A stretch of 37,988 nucleotides of DNA from Catellatospora coxensis (GTDB taxonomy: Bacteria > Actinomycetota > Actinomycetes > Mycobacteriales > Micromonosporaceae). Positions within the stretch are counted from its first letter, which is position 1, and every line of letters starts with the position of its first letter. Under the pieces are notes generated by a model. That model was not told where the DNA came from and ran no database searches. It saw only the letters and a list, made by a program, of their open reading frames with translations. The DNA lies in assembly GCF_016862635.1 (NCBI RefSeq), contig NZ_BONI01000084.1:1-37988 (forward strand), in the 5' to 3' direction. Made by a program: the position numbers and the translations under genes. This document shows positions 1 to 6,362 of the stretch, in pieces.

Positions 1-47
1 GCGGGGCGGGAGCGGACAACTCGCACCGTTGTCCGCTCCCGCCCCGC
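1..47 (-). terminator. Perfect 20-bp hairpin terminator
   Basis: Arms 1-20 and 28-47 are exact reverse complements around a 7-nt loop (TCGCACC). It lies 16 nt beyond the stop codon of the minus-strand small gene 64-327. There is no T-run, as is common for GC-rich actinobacterial terminators. The window begins inside the structure, so it may extend further. Confidence 0.8.
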
Positions 48-63
48 GGTGACCTGAGGAGGA

Positions 64-327
64 TCAGACGTAGCTCAGCGCGTCGATCGACAGGTCGATG
101 AGGTCGCGCCGGGCCACGTAGCGTGCGGTTCTGATCTCGACCTCCGTGCCGCGGGCGGTCGAGGAGCAGCAGATGACGGTCGCGGCGTGGCTGCTGGCGT
201 CGTAGACGATGCCGGCGCGCCACTGGCCGTCGCGGTACACCCAGACCCGGTCGTGGGGCGCGTACACGTCGGTGGGTACGACGTCCGCCACGGCTCTGTC
301 ATCCGGGTGTGTCTTCGGTGGTGCCAT
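64..327 (-). CDS. Small conserved protein of unknown function (paralogue A)
   Basis: An 87-aa protein I cannot assign to a named family. ATG 327 is chosen because an AGGAGG lies about 11 nt upstream; the longer open frame begins in non-conserved sequence. The middle holds DRVWVYR..W.AGI..D, then a VIC segment and a C-terminal RRDL..ID..SYV, which together suggest a small beta-barrel (SH3- or Tudor-like). That fold is inference. The protein is clearly homologous over its whole length to 32353-32610 (shared DRVWVYR, W.AGI, VIC, RD and ID....YV), so the two are paralogues. There is no signal peptide or membrane segment. It is divergent from the DUF397/XRE pair, and a shared upstream element lies at 602-640. 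Confidence 0.8.
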   Translation of the reverse strand: MAPPKTHPDDRAVADVVPTDVYAPHDRVWVYRDGQWRAGIVYDASSHAATVICCSSTARGTEVEIRTARYVARRDLIDLSIDALSYV

Positions 328-601
328 GAATCGGGAGTCCTCCTGTGGGGCGGAACATTCCGACGTGGCTCGTGCCGCGCGTGCCGGCGACTCCCCACGT
401 CCGTGGACTAGGCCGCCTTCGGTCACACCGCGTAGCGCGACGCGCCCGGGAGGTAGCCGCATCCCGAGAAGGCTGAGCCTGCCGGTCCGGGAGGGGTCCG
501 TGCCGTCTGCCCAGGTGGAGGGGGTTGCGCAGCCGCCGGGGTGGCCGACGGTAGCGCTTCCATTGACTGTGTTCGCTTAGCCGACCTCATGATGCACGGC
601 T
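328..601. other. Intergenic region between divergent genes
   Basis: No convincing gene. It holds the leader of the minus-strand small gene, including its AGGAGG at about 338-343. On the plus strand a TTGACT at 564-569 could be a -35 box, but no convincing -10 follows at normal spacing. The open frame starting at GTG 541 merges into the DUF397 gene, but its first 51 codons lack DUF397 similarity and cover the conserved element at 602-640, so I treat them as non-coding. Confidence 0.5.
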
Positions 602-640
602 ATCCTGTGCAAAAGCAAGCGCTGATGCACGTGCAGATGA
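602..640 (-). promoter_or_regulatory. Conserved 40-bp element, copy 1 (paired with 32146-32185)
   Basis: Read on the minus strand, this 39-nt stretch matches 32146-32185. The first 17 nt are identical (TCATCTGCACGTGCATC), followed by shared GCGCTTGC and TGCACAGGAT blocks with one gap and a few substitutions. In both places the element points toward a member of the same small-protein family, 274 nt away here and 167 nt at the other locus. It contains repeated TGCAC/GTGCA units and a GCACGTGC palindrome, as expected of a protein-binding site. Confidence 0.7.
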
Positions 641-656
641 TCGTGTCATCTGCACG
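630..656. promoter_or_regulatory. 27-bp inverted repeat upstream of the DUF397 gene
   Basis: CGTGCAGATGA (630-640) and TCATCTGCACG (646-656) are perfect 11-bp inverted repeats around TCGTG. The left arm overlaps the conserved element at 602-640; the right arm is present only at this locus. The centre lies about 50 nt before the DUF397 ATG, a plausible operator position, perhaps for the XRE regulator encoded next door. Confidence 0.6.
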
Positions 657-693
657 CGGCGGCGCGTCTTCTCTCTGGGGGCGGAGGATCGCG

Positions 694-927
694 ATGACGC
701 ACATCCACGGCGGGGCACCGGAGCTCGCCGCGATCGCGTGGCGCAAGAGCGTGCGCAGTGGAGCTGACGGAAACTGTGTGGAGATCGGCCGGCTGCCCGG
801 GGGGTCGGGTTTCGCGCTACGCCATTCGCGTGATCCGCTGGGGCCGGTGCTGCTCTACACGAGGGCGGAGATGAACGCGTTTCTGCTGGGTGTTTACGAC
901 GGTGACTTCGACGATCTACTTTCTTGA
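694..927 (+). CDS. DUF397 domain-containing protein
   Basis: A 77-aa protein that is essentially one DUF397 domain: W+KS.RSG..GNCVE near residues 16-30, an (A)LR.S+DP.GPVL segment near 41-53, and a C-terminal A.....FL.GV.DGDFD. ATG 694 is supported by GGAGG at 683-687. DUF397 proteins are small actinobacterial proteins almost always encoded beside XRE/DUF5753 regulators; members such as Streptomyces Scr2 act as the partner, toxin-like in some reports, of that regulator. Here the regulator starts 83 nt downstream on the same strand. DUF397 before XRE is the less usual order. The molecular activity of the family is not settled. Confidence 0.9.
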   Translation: MTHIHGGAPELAAIAWRKSVRSGADGNCVEIGRLPGGSGFALRHSRDPLGPVLLYTRAEMNAFLLGVYDGDFDDLLS

Positions 928-1009
928 CCGTTGATTCTCGACAGTGCGCCCGCGCTTTGCGACAGTATGCGCAGGAGATCACGCGGGCGGGCAGGCGGAG
1001 GGCGCACGT

Positions 1010-1888
1010 ATGGCGGCAGACCCGGAGAGTGGGTCGGGCGGCGGTCCTACCGTGCTGCGCATGCTGCTCGGAGCGCAGCTGCGGCGGTTGCGGGAGTCCC
1101 GCGGCATCAGCCGGGAGGACGCGGGCTGGCAGATCCGGGCCTCGGAGTCGAAGATCAGCCGGATGGAGTTGGGCCGGGTCGGCTTCAAGGAGCGTGACGT
1201 CGCCGACCTGCTCACCTATTACGGGGTGACCGACGAGGCCGAGCGGGAGGCGATGGCCAACCTGGCCCGGCAGGCCAACGAGCCGGGATGGTGGCACCAG
1301 TACGGCGACGTCTACCCGGCCTGGTTCCAGTCCTATCTGGGCCTGGAGTCCGCCGCGCAGATCATCCGGACGTACGAGGTGCAGTTCGTGCCCGGCCTGC
1401 TGCAGACCGCCGAGTACGCGCGCGCCGTCATCGTGCTCGGCCACGGCGGCAAGCCGGAGCCCGAGGTGAGCCGCCGGGTCGAGCTGCGGATGACCCGCCA
1501 GCAGATCCTGTACCGGCAGAACCCGCCGCGCCTGTGGGCCGTGGTCGACGAGGCGGCGCTGCGCCGGCCGGTGGGCGGGCGCTCGGTGATGCGCGGCCAG
1601 ATCGAGGCGCTGCTGAAGGCGGCGAAACTGCCAACGGTCACCCTGCAGGTGATGACGTTCGCCAAGGGCGGCCACGCCTTCAGCAGCGGCGCGTTCTCGC
1701 TGCTGCGCTTCCCCGATCACGACCTGCCCGACGTGGTCTACCTGCAGCAGCTGACCAGCGCGCTCTACCTCGACAAGCGCGAGGACGTCGAGCAGTACGT
1801 CACCGTCATGGAGCAGCTGTGCGTCGACGCCTCGCCGCCGCAGGACACCCCCGCGATCCTGGAGGGCATCCTGCGCGACCTCGACTAG
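1010..1888 (+). CDS. XRE-family regulator with DUF5753 (Scr1/WhiJ-like)
   Basis: A 292-aa protein of normal family length. An N-terminal helix-turn-helix (about residues 17-70; L..LRESRGISREDAG...R.SESKISR.E.G) binds DNA. From about residue 95 a DUF5753 domain follows, with WW..Y....P.WF..Y..LE..A..I..YE, then VPGLLQT.EYA and later LWAVVDEAALRRPVG. The start at ATG 1010 has GGAGG about 8 nt upstream. Such proteins pair with DUF397 partners and act as antitoxin-like or developmental regulators in Streptomyces (WhiJ, Scr1). It is likely co-transcribed with 694-927 and likely regulates its own locus. The inverted repeat 630-656 and the element 602-640 are the obvious candidate targets; that link is inference. 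Confidence 0.92.
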   Translation: MAADPESGSGGGPTVLRMLLGAQLRRLRESRGISREDAGWQIRASESKISRMELGRVGFKERDVADLLTYYGVTDEAEREAMANLARQANEPGWWHQYGDVYPAWFQSYLGLESAAQIIRTYEVQFVPGLLQTAEYARAVIVLGHGGKPEPEVSRRVELRMTRQQILYRQNPPRLWAVVDEAALRRPVGGRSVMRGQIEALLKAAKLPTVTLQVMTFAKGGHAFSSGAFSLLRFPDHDLPDVVYLQQLTSALYLDKREDVEQYVTVMEQLCVDASPPQDTPAILEGILRDLD

Positions 1889-1903
1889 CCGCCGGGGCGG
1901 CTA
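1886..1903. terminator. Short bidirectional hairpin formed by two stop codons
   Basis: TAGCCGCC (1886-1893) and GGCGGCTA (1896-1903) pair perfectly around GG. The XRE gene's TAG begins the left arm, and the kinase gene's TAG, read on the other strand, ends the right arm. The two convergent genes are only 12 nt apart, so this compact structure probably terminates both. Confidence 0.5.
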
Positions 1904-3319
1904 CTCGGCGGGCGGCTCGATCGGCAGCACCACCCGGAAGCGGGTGTCACCGGGCTGCGACTCGACCCGGATGTCGCCGTGGTGCTTGTTGACCACGATC
2001 CGGTACGAGATGTCCAGGCCCAGCCCGGTGCCCTCGCCGACCGGCTTGGTGGTGAAGAACGGCTCGAAGATGCGCGGCCGGATCGCCGGGTCGATGCCGG
2101 GGCCGCTGTCGCCGATCTCCACGAACACGCAGTCGTTGTCCCGGCCGGTGCGGATGGTCAGCGTGCCGGAGCCGTTCATCGCGCCCAGCGCGTTGTCGAT
2201 CAGGTTGGTCCACACCTGGTTCAGCTCCGCGGCGTACGCGGGGATCTTCGGCAGGGTCCGGTCCAGCTCCTTGACCACGGTCAGATCCTTGGTGACCTTG
2301 CCGGCGAACATCGCCAGCGTCGCCTTGACCAGCTCGTTGACGTCCACCTCCTGGTACGGCGCGCGGTCCAGCTGCGAGTACTGCTTGGCCGCGGCGACCA
2401 GGCCGGAGATGCGGGTGACCGAGTCGTCGATCTCGCCCATCAGCAGCTCGGTCTCCAGGGTGTAGGTCAGCCAGCGCACCGCGGACTCGAAGTTCTCCGC
2501 GCCGACCGTGTCGGACACCTGCTCCAGCCACTCTTCGTCGACGCCGCCCGCGACCAGGGTCGGGGCGATGTCCCACGCGCCGGTGATGTCGCGGTCCTCC
2601 AGCCAGTCGGCCAGCGCGTCCTCGGCGTCGGACGTCTGCACCGGGGTGAGCTGGGCCGCGCCGTCGATCCGCTTGACCGCCTCCTCCTGCAGGTCGACGA
2701 GCTGGCGCAGCCGGGTGCCGTCGAGCCGGCCGTCGGCGATCAGCGACAGCTTGTGCCGCATCCCGGCGACCCGCTGGCGCAGCACGGACGTGGCCCGCAC
2801 CGCGGCGGCGGCGGGGTTGTTCAGCTCGTGGGTGAGCCCGGCCGACAGCGAGCCCAGGGCCAGCAGGCGTTCGCGCTCGCCGACCAGGGTCTGCATGCTG
2901 CGCATGCCGAAGAACAGGCCTTCGAGCAGGTGCATCGCCATCGGGAACCACTCGCGCATGACGGTGCCGAAGTCGTCGGCGGGCAGCACGAAGAACTCGG
3001 TGTCGGACACCGCGAGCAGCGAGTGCACGTACTTCTGCGGCACCCGGTCGCCGAGGTAGGCCTGGGTGGCTCCGGCGTACACGCCGCGCTGGTCGGTGCG
3101 GCTGACCTCGATGCTGTCGCCGTGCACCTGTCGGCTGAGCGCGACGGTGCCCGACAGCAGCACGTAGAAGCAGCTGGCCTCGTCGCCCTCGGCGAAGACG
3201 GGACCGGCGGGGATGCATTCGATGCGGCCGTGCTCGGCCAGCCAGGCGAGCTGGTCGTCGCTGAGCGATTCGAACAGGAACAGGTCGCGTAGCAGCGCGG
3301 GGGTGAGTTCGATGGTCAC
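1901..3319 (-). CDS. Histidine kinase with N-terminal cyclic-nucleotide-binding-like domain
   Basis: A 472-aa protein with no membrane segment, so a cytosolic sensor. Residues about 8-130 form a CAP/cNMP-type beta-roll (LF.SLSDDQLAWLAEHG, then VFAEGDEASCFYVLLSGTV). The dimerisation/phosphoacceptor helix follows with SLSAGLTHELNNPAAAA, the phosphorylated His being residue 164. The ATPase domain is complete: N box NLIDNA (372-377), DSGPG (404-408) and GEGTGLGL (428-435). About 150 residues lie between H-box and ATPase domain, longer than in a standard kinase. GTG 3319 overlaps the stop of the upstream flavoprotein gene by 4 nt (GTGA), with GGAGG 5 nt before it, so the two are translationally coupled. 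The natural partner is the receiver domain of that fusion. The ligand of the beta-roll is unknown. Confidence 0.9.
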   Translation of the reverse strand: MTIELTPALLRDLFLFESLSDDQLAWLAEHGRIECIPAGPVFAEGDEASCFYVLLSGTVALSRQVHGDSIEVSRTDQRGVYAGATQAYLGDRVPQKYVHSLLAVSDTEFFVLPADDFGTVMREWFPMAMHLLEGLFFGMRSMQTLVGERERLLALGSLSAGLTHELNNPAAAAVRATSVLRQRVAGMRHKLSLIADGRLDGTRLRQLVDLQEEAVKRIDGAAQLTPVQTSDAEDALADWLEDRDITGAWDIAPTLVAGGVDEEWLEQVSDTVGAENFESAVRWLTYTLETELLMGEIDDSVTRISGLVAAAKQYSQLDRAPYQEVDVNELVKATLAMFAGKVTKDLTVVKELDRTLPKIPAYAAELNQVWTNLIDNALGAMNGSGTLTIRTGRDNDCVFVEIGDSGPGIDPAIRPRIFEPFFTTKPVGEGTGLGLDISYRIVVNKHHGDIRVESQPGDTRFRVVLPIEPPAE

Positions 3320-4974
3320 TGCCCCTCCAGGTATCGGTGTACGAGTGAGATGGCCATGGCGCCCTCGCCGACGGCGGAGGCGACGCGTTTGACCGAGTCG
3401 GACCGCACGTCGCCGGCGGCGAACACGCCCGGCACGCTGGCTTCCAGGTGGTAGGGGTCGCGGTCCAGGCGCCACCCGGCCGGGCGCTTGCCGCCGCTGA
3501 GCAGGTCGGGCCCGGTCAGCACGAAGCCGTGCTCGTCGCGGGCCAGCACGCCGTCCAGCCAGTCGGTGCCCGGTTCCGCGCCGATGAAGATGAACAGCCA
3601 GGACGCGTCGACCTGGCTCTCCTCGCCGGTGCGGGTGTCGACGAGGGTGAGGTGCTCCAGGTGGTCGTCGCCCCCGCCCTCTTTGACCTGGGTGTACGGG
3701 TGCACGGTGATGTTCTCGATCGCCTCGATCTGGTCGATCAGGTAGCGCGACATGGACCGGCGCAGGTCCTCGCCGCGGATCAGCATGTGCACGCGGCTGG
3801 CGTACCGGGAGAAGTAGACGGCGGCCTGGCCGGCCGAGTTGGCCCCGCCGACGATGTAGACGTCCTGGTCCTTGCAGCCGGGCGCCTCGGTGGCGGCCGA
3901 GCCGTAGTACACGCCGCGGCCGGTCAGGTCGGCGCAGCCGGGCACGTCGAGCATCCGGTACGACACGCCGGTGGCCAGCACCACGGCGTGCGCGGCGATG
4001 CGGCTGCCGTCGGCGAAGTGCACGACGCGGGCCGAGCCGCAGGTCTCCAGCGAGGTGACCTCGCGGGCCGACAGCAGCTCCGCGCCGAACTTGAGCGCCT
4101 GGCGGCGGGCCCGCTCGGTGAGCTGCGCGCCGGACACGCCGTCGGGGAAGCCGAGGTAGTTCTCGATCCGGCTGCTCTGCCCGGCCTGCCCGCCGGTGGC
4201 GCGGCGCTCGACGAGCACGGTGCGCAGGCCCTCGGAGGCGGCGTACACGGCCGAGCCGAGCCCGGCGGGTCCGGCCCCGACCACGATGACGTCGTAGAAG
4301 TCGGCGGCCGGGGTGGTGGTCAGGCCGATGTTGCCGGCCAGCTCGGCCTCGTTGGGCTGGACCAGGGTCTTGCCCTCGGCGGTCACCACCAGCGGCACGT
4401 CGTCGGCGGTCAGCCCGGCCGCGGCGAGCAGGCGCGCGCCCTCGGGGTCGTCGGCGACGTACCAGCGGAACGGGACCAGGTTGCGGGCGAGGAAGTCGCG
4501 GATCTTGTAGGAGTGCGCGGACCAGCGATGGCCGACCACGCGGAGCTCGGCGGTGGCCGCGTCCGGGGTAGCCAGCCAGGACTGCAGCAGGTCGTCCACG
4601 ACGGGGTAGAGGTGCTCCTCCGGCGGGTTCCACGGCTTGAGCAGGTAGTGGTCCAGGTCGACCAGGTTGATCGCGTTGATCGCCGCGTCGGTGTCGGCGT
4701 ACGCGGTCAGCAGCACCCGCCGCGCCCGCGGGTAGAGGTCCATCGCCGATTCCAGGAACTCGATGCCGTTCATCTGCGGCATCCGGTAGTCGGCCAGCAG
4801 CACGGCCACCTGCTGGCCGCGCAGTTTCAGCTCGCGCAGCGCGTCGAGGGCCTCGGTGCCCGAAGTCGCCCGCACCACCCGGTAGTTCTCGCCGTAGTGC
4901 CGGCGCAGGTCGCGCGCCACCGCGCGGGAGACGTTCGGGTCGTCGTCCACGGTCAGGATCGCCGGAGTGCTCAT
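3316..4974 (-). CDS. Fused response regulator / thioredoxin-reductase-like flavoprotein lacking the CxxC
   Basis: A 552-aa, three-part protein. Residues 4-130 are a complete receiver domain (D10-D12 pocket, phosphoacceptor D62 in LLADYRMP, K113). Residues 143-220 resemble a glutaredoxin/thioredoxin fold without its active-site cysteines (GHRWSAHSYKIRDFL). Residues 226-552 are a TrxB-like FAD/NAD(P)H oxidoreductase: GAGPAG at 233-238, ATGVSYR, VGGANSAG at 375-382 and FAAGDV near the C-terminus. Where true thioredoxin reductase has CATC, this protein has YYGSAAT (356-362), so the redox disulfide is gone. Homologues are catalogued as fused response regulator/thioredoxin-disulfide reductase, but thioredoxin reduction by the usual route looks impossible here. 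ATG 4974 (weak AGGTG just upstream) fits the usual receiver-domain start. The gene is coupled to the downstream kinase. Confidence 0.9.
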   Translation of the reverse strand: MSTPAILTVDDDPNVSRAVARDLRRHYGENYRVVRATSGTEALDALRELKLRGQQVAVLLADYRMPQMNGIEFLESAMDLYPRARRVLLTAYADTDAAINAINLVDLDHYLLKPWNPPEEHLYPVVDDLLQSWLATPDAATAELRVVGHRWSAHSYKIRDFLARNLVPFRWYVADDPEGARLLAAAGLTADDVPLVVTAEGKTLVQPNEAELAGNIGLTTTPAADFYDVIVVGAGPAGLGSAVYAASEGLRTVLVERRATGGQAGQSSRIENYLGFPDGVSGAQLTERARRQALKFGAELLSAREVTSLETCGSARVVHFADGSRIAAHAVVLATGVSYRMLDVPGCADLTGRGVYYGSAATEAPGCKDQDVYIVGGANSAGQAAVYFSRYASRVHMLIRGEDLRRSMSRYLIDQIEAIENITVHPYTQVKEGGGDDHLEHLTLVDTRTGEESQVDASWLFIFIGAEPGTDWLDGVLARDEHGFVLTGPDLLSGGKRPAGWRLDRDPYHLEASVPGVFAAGDVRSDSVKRVASAVGEGAMAISLVHRYLEGQ

Positions 4975-5053
4975 GTCACCTATCAAAACACCTTTGCGGG
5001 TCCTTTCCATGGCATGTTGATCACACTGGTACCACCGGTCACCCCTGTAACTT

Positions 5054-6034
5054 TCATGCCGCCGCGAGCACGTCGAGATCCGCGGCGAGTCGCCCGCCGG
5101 CCCAGGACAGCAGCTCGCCGTTCTCCTTCTCCGGGTAGCCGCGTACGGCCGTCTCGGCGACCAGGATCAGCCACAGGTACATCCGGTAGAGCGTCAGCCG
5201 GAGCTGCTCGGCGGCGGTCAGCGGCCGGCCGAGGAAGCCGTCGACGGCCGCCGCGGCCTGCTCCTCGGGCACGAACGAGGTCAGCGAGACCAGCTCGGCG
5301 ATCGGGTCGCCGTAGAACGCGCGCTCGCCGTCGATGATGCCCTCGACCCGCCAGCCGTCGCCGTCGGCCAGGACGAACACGTTGCCGTCCCACAGGTCGA
5401 AGTGGACCAGCGCGGGCACGGTCACGGCGTCGAGCAGCGGCGTGTGCCGTGCGACCAGCTCCCGGATCTCGGTGGCGGGGCGGGGCAGCGGCCGCTCGGT
5501 GGCCGTCGCGTCGGCCAGGATGTCGTCGACGAAGTGCAGGAACGTCTCCCGCCAGGACGCCGAGCGGGTGCGCCCGTCGCGGCGCGGGTAGCCGAAGCGC
5601 TCGCCGGTGACGGCGGTGACGGCCGCGGCGATCCGGCCCAGCTCGTGGCGCACCGCGAGCACGTGCTCGGCGGCCATGGTCTGCTTGGCCTGCTCGAACG
5701 AGACCCCGCGCAGCCGTTCCATGACCATGACACCGCCCTCGGCGTCGGCGTGCCACATCCGCGGCAGCGGCACGCCCGCCGCGGCGGCCCGCTCGAAGAA
5801 CTCGATCTCGGTGAACATCAGGTCGACCTCGTACGTCAGCATCGTGAGGCCCTGGTCCGGCGCGACCTTCAGCACCACCTCGCGGCCGTCGGCCAGGCGT
5901 ACGGCGTGGGCGGCGTTGAAGAAGCCGTCGGTGAACTCCTCGTGCCCGATGACGGCGGCCTGCTCGCCCAGGCTCCGCCGGATCAGGCGGGTGATGTCGG
6001 CTTCGGACAGCACGGGCTTGGTGATGCTGCGCAT
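5054..6034 (-). CDS. APH-family (aminoglycoside/choline kinase-like) phosphotransferase
   Basis: A 326-aa protein with the eukaryotic-kinase-like APH fold. VVLKVAP near residue 56 holds the nucleotide-binding Lys, VMERLRG is the hinge, and LVHFDLWDGN (catalytic D213 within H211-x-D-x4-N218) followed by GIIDGERAFYGDP (D235) are the Brenner and metal-binding motifs. The substrate cannot be told from the sequence: the family includes antibiotic, choline, fructosamine and sugar kinases. ATG 6034 is preferred over a start 12 codons upstream because AGGA lies about 8 nt before it. The gene is divergent from the GH5 cellulase, and a degenerate CebR-type box (6050-6063) lies 16 nt upstream. A role in sugar phosphorylation is therefore possible but unproved. 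Confidence 0.85.
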   Translation of the reverse strand: MRSITKPVLSEADITRLIRRSLGEQAAVIGHEEFTDGFFNAAHAVRLADGREVVLKVAPDQGLTMLTYEVDLMFTEIEFFERAAAAGVPLPRMWHADAEGGVMVMERLRGVSFEQAKQTMAAEHVLAVRHELGRIAAAVTAVTGERFGYPRRDGRTRSASWRETFLHFVDDILADATATERPLPRPATEIRELVARHTPLLDAVTVPALVHFDLWDGNVFVLADGDGWRVEGIIDGERAFYGDPIAELVSLTSFVPEEQAAAAVDGFLGRPLTAAEQLRLTLYRMYLWLILVAETAVRGYPEKENGELLSWAGGRLAADLDVLAAA

Positions 6035-6049
6035 GGCCCGATCCTGGTG

Positions 6050-6063
6050 TGAGAGCGCTTCCA
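6050..6063. promoter_or_regulatory. Degenerate CebR-type operator in front of the APH-like gene
   Basis: TGAGAGCGCTTCCA matches the CebR consensus TGGGAGCGCTCCCA at 12 of 14 positions. It lies 16 nt upstream of the minus-strand APH start and about 100 nt from the exact box at 6151-6164. Confidence 0.5.
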
Positions 6064-6100
6064 GACGCAAGGCCGTCGGGCCCGGCGGTGGGCAGGGATT

Positions 6101-6118
6101 GACGCAAACTGTTGCGTC
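6101..6118. promoter_or_regulatory. 18-bp inverted repeat overlapping the cellulase -35
   Basis: GACGCAA (6101-6107) and TTGCGTC (6112-6118) are perfect inverted repeats around ACTG. The right arm overlaps the likely -35 hexamer of the cellulase promoter. It is unlike the CebR boxes, so it may bind a second regulator. Confidence 0.45.
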
Positions 6119-6140
6119 CGGGTTACCGGAGCCTTACGCT
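6112..6140 (+). promoter_or_regulatory. Likely promoter of the GH5 cellulase
   Basis: TTGCGT (6112-6117), a 17-nt spacer, and TACGCT (6135-6140) fit an actinobacterial housekeeping promoter. The start site would fall near 6147, so the CebR-type box 6151-6164 lies immediately downstream of it, a classic repressor position. Confidence 0.5.
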
Positions 6141-6150
6141 CCAACACAAA

Positions 6151-6164
6151 TGGGAGCGCTCCCG
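6151..6164. promoter_or_regulatory. CebR-type operator 1
   Basis: TGGGAGCGCTCCCG matches the Streptomyces CebR consensus TGGGAGCGCTCCCA at 13 of 14 positions. CebR is a LacI-family repressor released by cellobiose or cello-oligosaccharides. No cebR gene is visible in this window. Confidence 0.85.
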
Positions 6165-6225
6165 TTCACTGTCGTCGATGTCTGGTCCATGCCGGATGGT
6201 TGCTGACAGGGGCGGGAACCGGGCA

Positions 6226-6274
6226 GCCCGCCTCGGCGGGCGGTCCGTGCCACCCCCTGGTGCCCGCCAGGGGG
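6226..6274 (+). other. Two hairpins in the GH5 leader
   Basis: GCCCGCC/GGCGGGC (6226-6232 with 6235-6241) and CCCCCTGG/CCAGGGGG (6253-6260 with 6267-6274) are perfect stems within the roughly 215-nt leader between the two operators. They could affect messenger stability or translation; no known riboswitch is recognisable. Confidence 0.4.
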
Positions 6275-6296
6275 AGCAGGGTTGCCCGGCCGTGCC

Positions 6297-6310
6297 TGGG
6301 AGCGCTCCCG
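6297..6310. promoter_or_regulatory. CebR-type operator 2
   Basis: This is a second copy of TGGGAGCGCTCCCG, identical to operator 1, 146 bp downstream and 52 nt before the GH5 start codon. Two identical boxes flanking the leader suggest looping or a roadblock to transcription. Confidence 0.85.
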
Positions 6311-6362
6311 ACCTGCGGCGGCCACCGATCACCGCCGCACCCACCGCTTCCGGAAGGTTCCC

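Noticed and set aside
1010-1888. Classical toxin-antitoxin locus
   Set aside because: DUF397/DUF5753 pairs have been described as toxin-antitoxin-like, but no known toxin fold is present, so only the family names are used.
1901-4633. A single 910-codon frame joining the histidine kinase to upstream sequence
   Set aside because: Only the part from GTG 3319 shows protein features. The upstream part is an out-of-frame shadow of the receiver-flavoprotein gene on the same strand.
5054-6034. Aminoglycoside resistance gene
   Set aside because: The fold is shared by many small-molecule kinases and the CebR-like box points toward carbohydrate control; resistance cannot be claimed from the sequence.
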